45,358 bases of DNA. Origin: an uncultured Pseudomonadota bacterium. GTDB lineage: Bacteria; Pseudomonadota; Gammaproteobacteria; Steroidobacterales; Steroidobacteraceae. The position numbers and the translations under genes are program-made. Every line of letters begins with the position of its first letter. The first letter of the stretch is position 1. Shown piece after piece: positions 44,276 through 45,358 of the stretch. Under the pieces are notes generated by a model. That model was not told the origin of the DNA and did not search any database. It saw only the letters and a list, made by a program, of their open reading frames with translations. The stretch covers positions 1 through 45,358 of the forward strand of contig CAIYLH010000128.1 of the NCBI GenBank assembly GCA_903927005.1. Reading direction: 5' to 3'.

Positions 44276-45022
44276 TTAAAATCCAAAACCCTTAGCAATC
44301 AGCTCTACCGACACCAGCGACAGGGCGATCTGCAGGAACAGATAATAGGCCCGCTCCGGAACGATGCGCACGATGCGCATACCGACCTGGGTGCCGACGA
44401 ACGCTGGCAGCAACATGTAGAACGACAGCGTCAGATTCGGCGTCGAAAACTGCCCCAGCGCCCAGTAGGGAACGAGCTTGGCCGCATTGACCGCCGCGAA
44501 CACAATCGCGCCGGTGCCTGCGTAGACGAGCTTTGGCAGCCGCTGCGGAAAGACATAGACCTGAAACGGCGGCGCGCCGGCATGACTTACGAAGCTCGCG
44601 AAGCCCAGCAGGCCACCCCAGAATACGCCGCGCGGCAGATCCGCTGCCCGCGGCTCCGGGGGATGGTGCCGGATGCGCCAGTTGTTTACGCAGAATCCGA
44701 GACCGATGAGGCCAACCAGGATCGCAACCCCGGCGTCCGAGACCCGCGATGCCATCAGCCAGCCGACAAAGATCCCAACAAAGGCGGCCGGGATGAGGAT
44801 GCGCAGGTTGCGGCCACTGAAGTGATGCCGGTACATCCACAAGGCGAACACGTCGCTGAATACGAAGACCGGCAACAGGATCGCCGCGGCACGGATCGGC
44901 GACATCGACAATGCCATCAGCGGCACACCGAAAGTCCCCATCGCGGCAAGCCCGCCCTTACCGAGCCCAACCAGAAAGGCGGCGGCGAATGCGATCGCAA
45001 GTATGGAAGCGTCAATATGCAT
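44276..45022 (-). CDS. TauE/SafE-family membrane transporter
   Basis: Inner-membrane protein of 248 residues with about eight hydrophobic segments arranged in two halves. The first-repeat signature is LVGLGKGGLAAMGTFGVPLMAL. The second repeat begins near LLGFASFVSHAGAPPF, typical of TauE/SafE (DUF81) proteins. Members export sulfite, sulfoacetate or other small organic anions, but direction and substrate cannot be read here. ATG 45022 is the first start of the frame. It converges with the CoA ligase gene, 22 bp away. Confidence 0.92.
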   Translation of the reverse strand: MHIDASILAIAFAAAFLVGLGKGGLAAMGTFGVPLMALSMSPIRAAAILLPVFVFSDVFALWMYRHHFSGRNLRILIPAAFVGIFVGWLMASRVSDAGVAILVGLIGLGFCVNNWRIRHHPPEPRAADLPRGVFWGGLLGFASFVSHAGAPPFQVYVFPQRLPKLVYAGTGAIVFAAVNAAKLVPYWALGQFSTPNLTLSFYMLLPAFVGTQVGMRIVRIVPERAYYLFLQIALSLVSVELIAKGFGF

Positions 45023-45101
45023 GAGCCCGAGAGCCTAACAAATCATCCATGGCAGGCGAGCGATATTGCCCCCTGGCGGTGCGCCATGGCAGGCCTGAGG
45101 C

Positions 45102-45358
45102 CTACCGCCCGGGGCGGGAACGGCAGACCGAAAAAATGCGCGCCAGCGGCGGGATGTAGCCGACCAAGCGAGGACCGACGCACCCGGCGTAGCCGACCGC
45201 GATCGCAAATTGCCCGGAGTAATACGTGCCCCACACCCACCAGTCACGCATCGCGATCGGCAGCCGGAACCGGTGGGTTGCCAGCAAGGCGTCGGACGCC
45301 AAGAACAGCAGTGCCCCGACCAGTACCCAACCACCCACTCGGAAGCTACTCAACACCA
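45102..45358 (-). CDS. YhhN-family (lysoplasmalogenase-like) protein, 5' part missing
   Basis: The C-terminal 84 or so residues of a membrane protein whose start lies beyond the right edge. The segment GALLFLASDALLATHRFRLP carries the conserved SD...R pattern of the YhhN/TMEM86 family. It is followed by a hydrophobic segment beginning WVWGTYYSGQFAIAVG. Relatives cleave the vinyl-ether bond of lysoplasmalogens or are uncharacterised. The Arg/Pro-rich tail after FSVCRS is somewhat unusual. Only the 3' portion can be judged. Confidence 0.75.
   Translation of the reverse strand, partial: VLSSFRVGGWVLVGALLFLASDALLATHRFRLPIAMRDWWVWGTYYSGQFAIAVGYAGCVGPRLVGYIPPLARIFSVCRSRPGR

Overview
The window is GC-rich, densely packed bacterial chromosome with strong G/C at third codon positions. 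The TonB-dependent receptor, periplasmic quinohemoprotein, MscS and KirBac channels and a Pot-type importer point to a Gram-negative proteobacterium, most likely a gammaproteobacterium. No marker gene fixes the genus. There are no rRNA or tRNA genes, insertion sequences, phage genes or CRISPR arrays.

Region 1 (about 0.2-7.5 kb, + strand) holds a GAF-GGDEF diguanylate cyclase followed by a tightly overlapping operon for agmatine use. It encodes agmatine deiminase (AguA), N-carbamoylputrescine amidohydrolase (AguB) and a complete PotFGHI-type polyamine ABC importer.

Region 2 (7.5-14.1 kb) has a divergent acyl-CoA dehydrogenase and acyl-CoA synthetase. The synthetase is followed by a FIST-domain sensor and a soluble hybrid histidine kinase. 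A NarL/LuxR-type response regulator lies on the opposite strand, tail to tail with the kinase.

Region 3 (14.2-28.1 kb, + strand) is the core of the window: an aldehyde dehydrogenase, a TonB-dependent receptor, an acyl-CoA ligase, and a complete quinohemoprotein amine dehydrogenase (QHNDH) operon in the order qhpG-A-D-C-B-F-E. This set contains all three structural subunits and the maturation machinery: radical SAM crosslinker, flavin monooxygenase, ABC exporter and subtilisin-like protease. The small QhpC subunit keeps every Cys/Asp/Glu/Trp needed for its three thioether bonds and its CTQ cofactor, at exactly the spacing known from Paracoccus.

Region 4 (28.1-34.5 kb) is a leucine/isovalerate (liu) cluster. 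A FadR-type GntR regulator and isovaleryl-CoA dehydrogenase (- strand) diverge from both methylcrotonyl-CoA carboxylase subunits and methylglutaconyl-CoA hydratase (+ strand). A perfect match to the FadR-family operator consensus lies in the short divergent promoter region.

Regions 3 and 4 together spell out a plausible route: primary amine (best guess isoamylamine) to aldehyde (QHNDH), acid (aldehyde dehydrogenase), acyl-CoA (ligase), then isovaleryl-CoA to HMG-CoA (Liu enzymes). HMG-CoA lyase is not in the window. The FIST/kinase/regulator trio is the likely controller. The substrate assignment and the regulation are inferences from gene order.

Region 5 (34.5-45.4 kb) is more ordinary. It has a KirBac-type K+ channel coupled to an MscS-family channel gene broken by a one-base frameshift in a C8 tract, then an M20 peptidase, a YbdL-like aminotransferase, a beta-lactamase-fold hydrolase, a nitronate monooxygenase-like enzyme, a third CoA ligase, a TauE/SafE transporter and the 3' part of a YhhN-family gene cut by the window edge.
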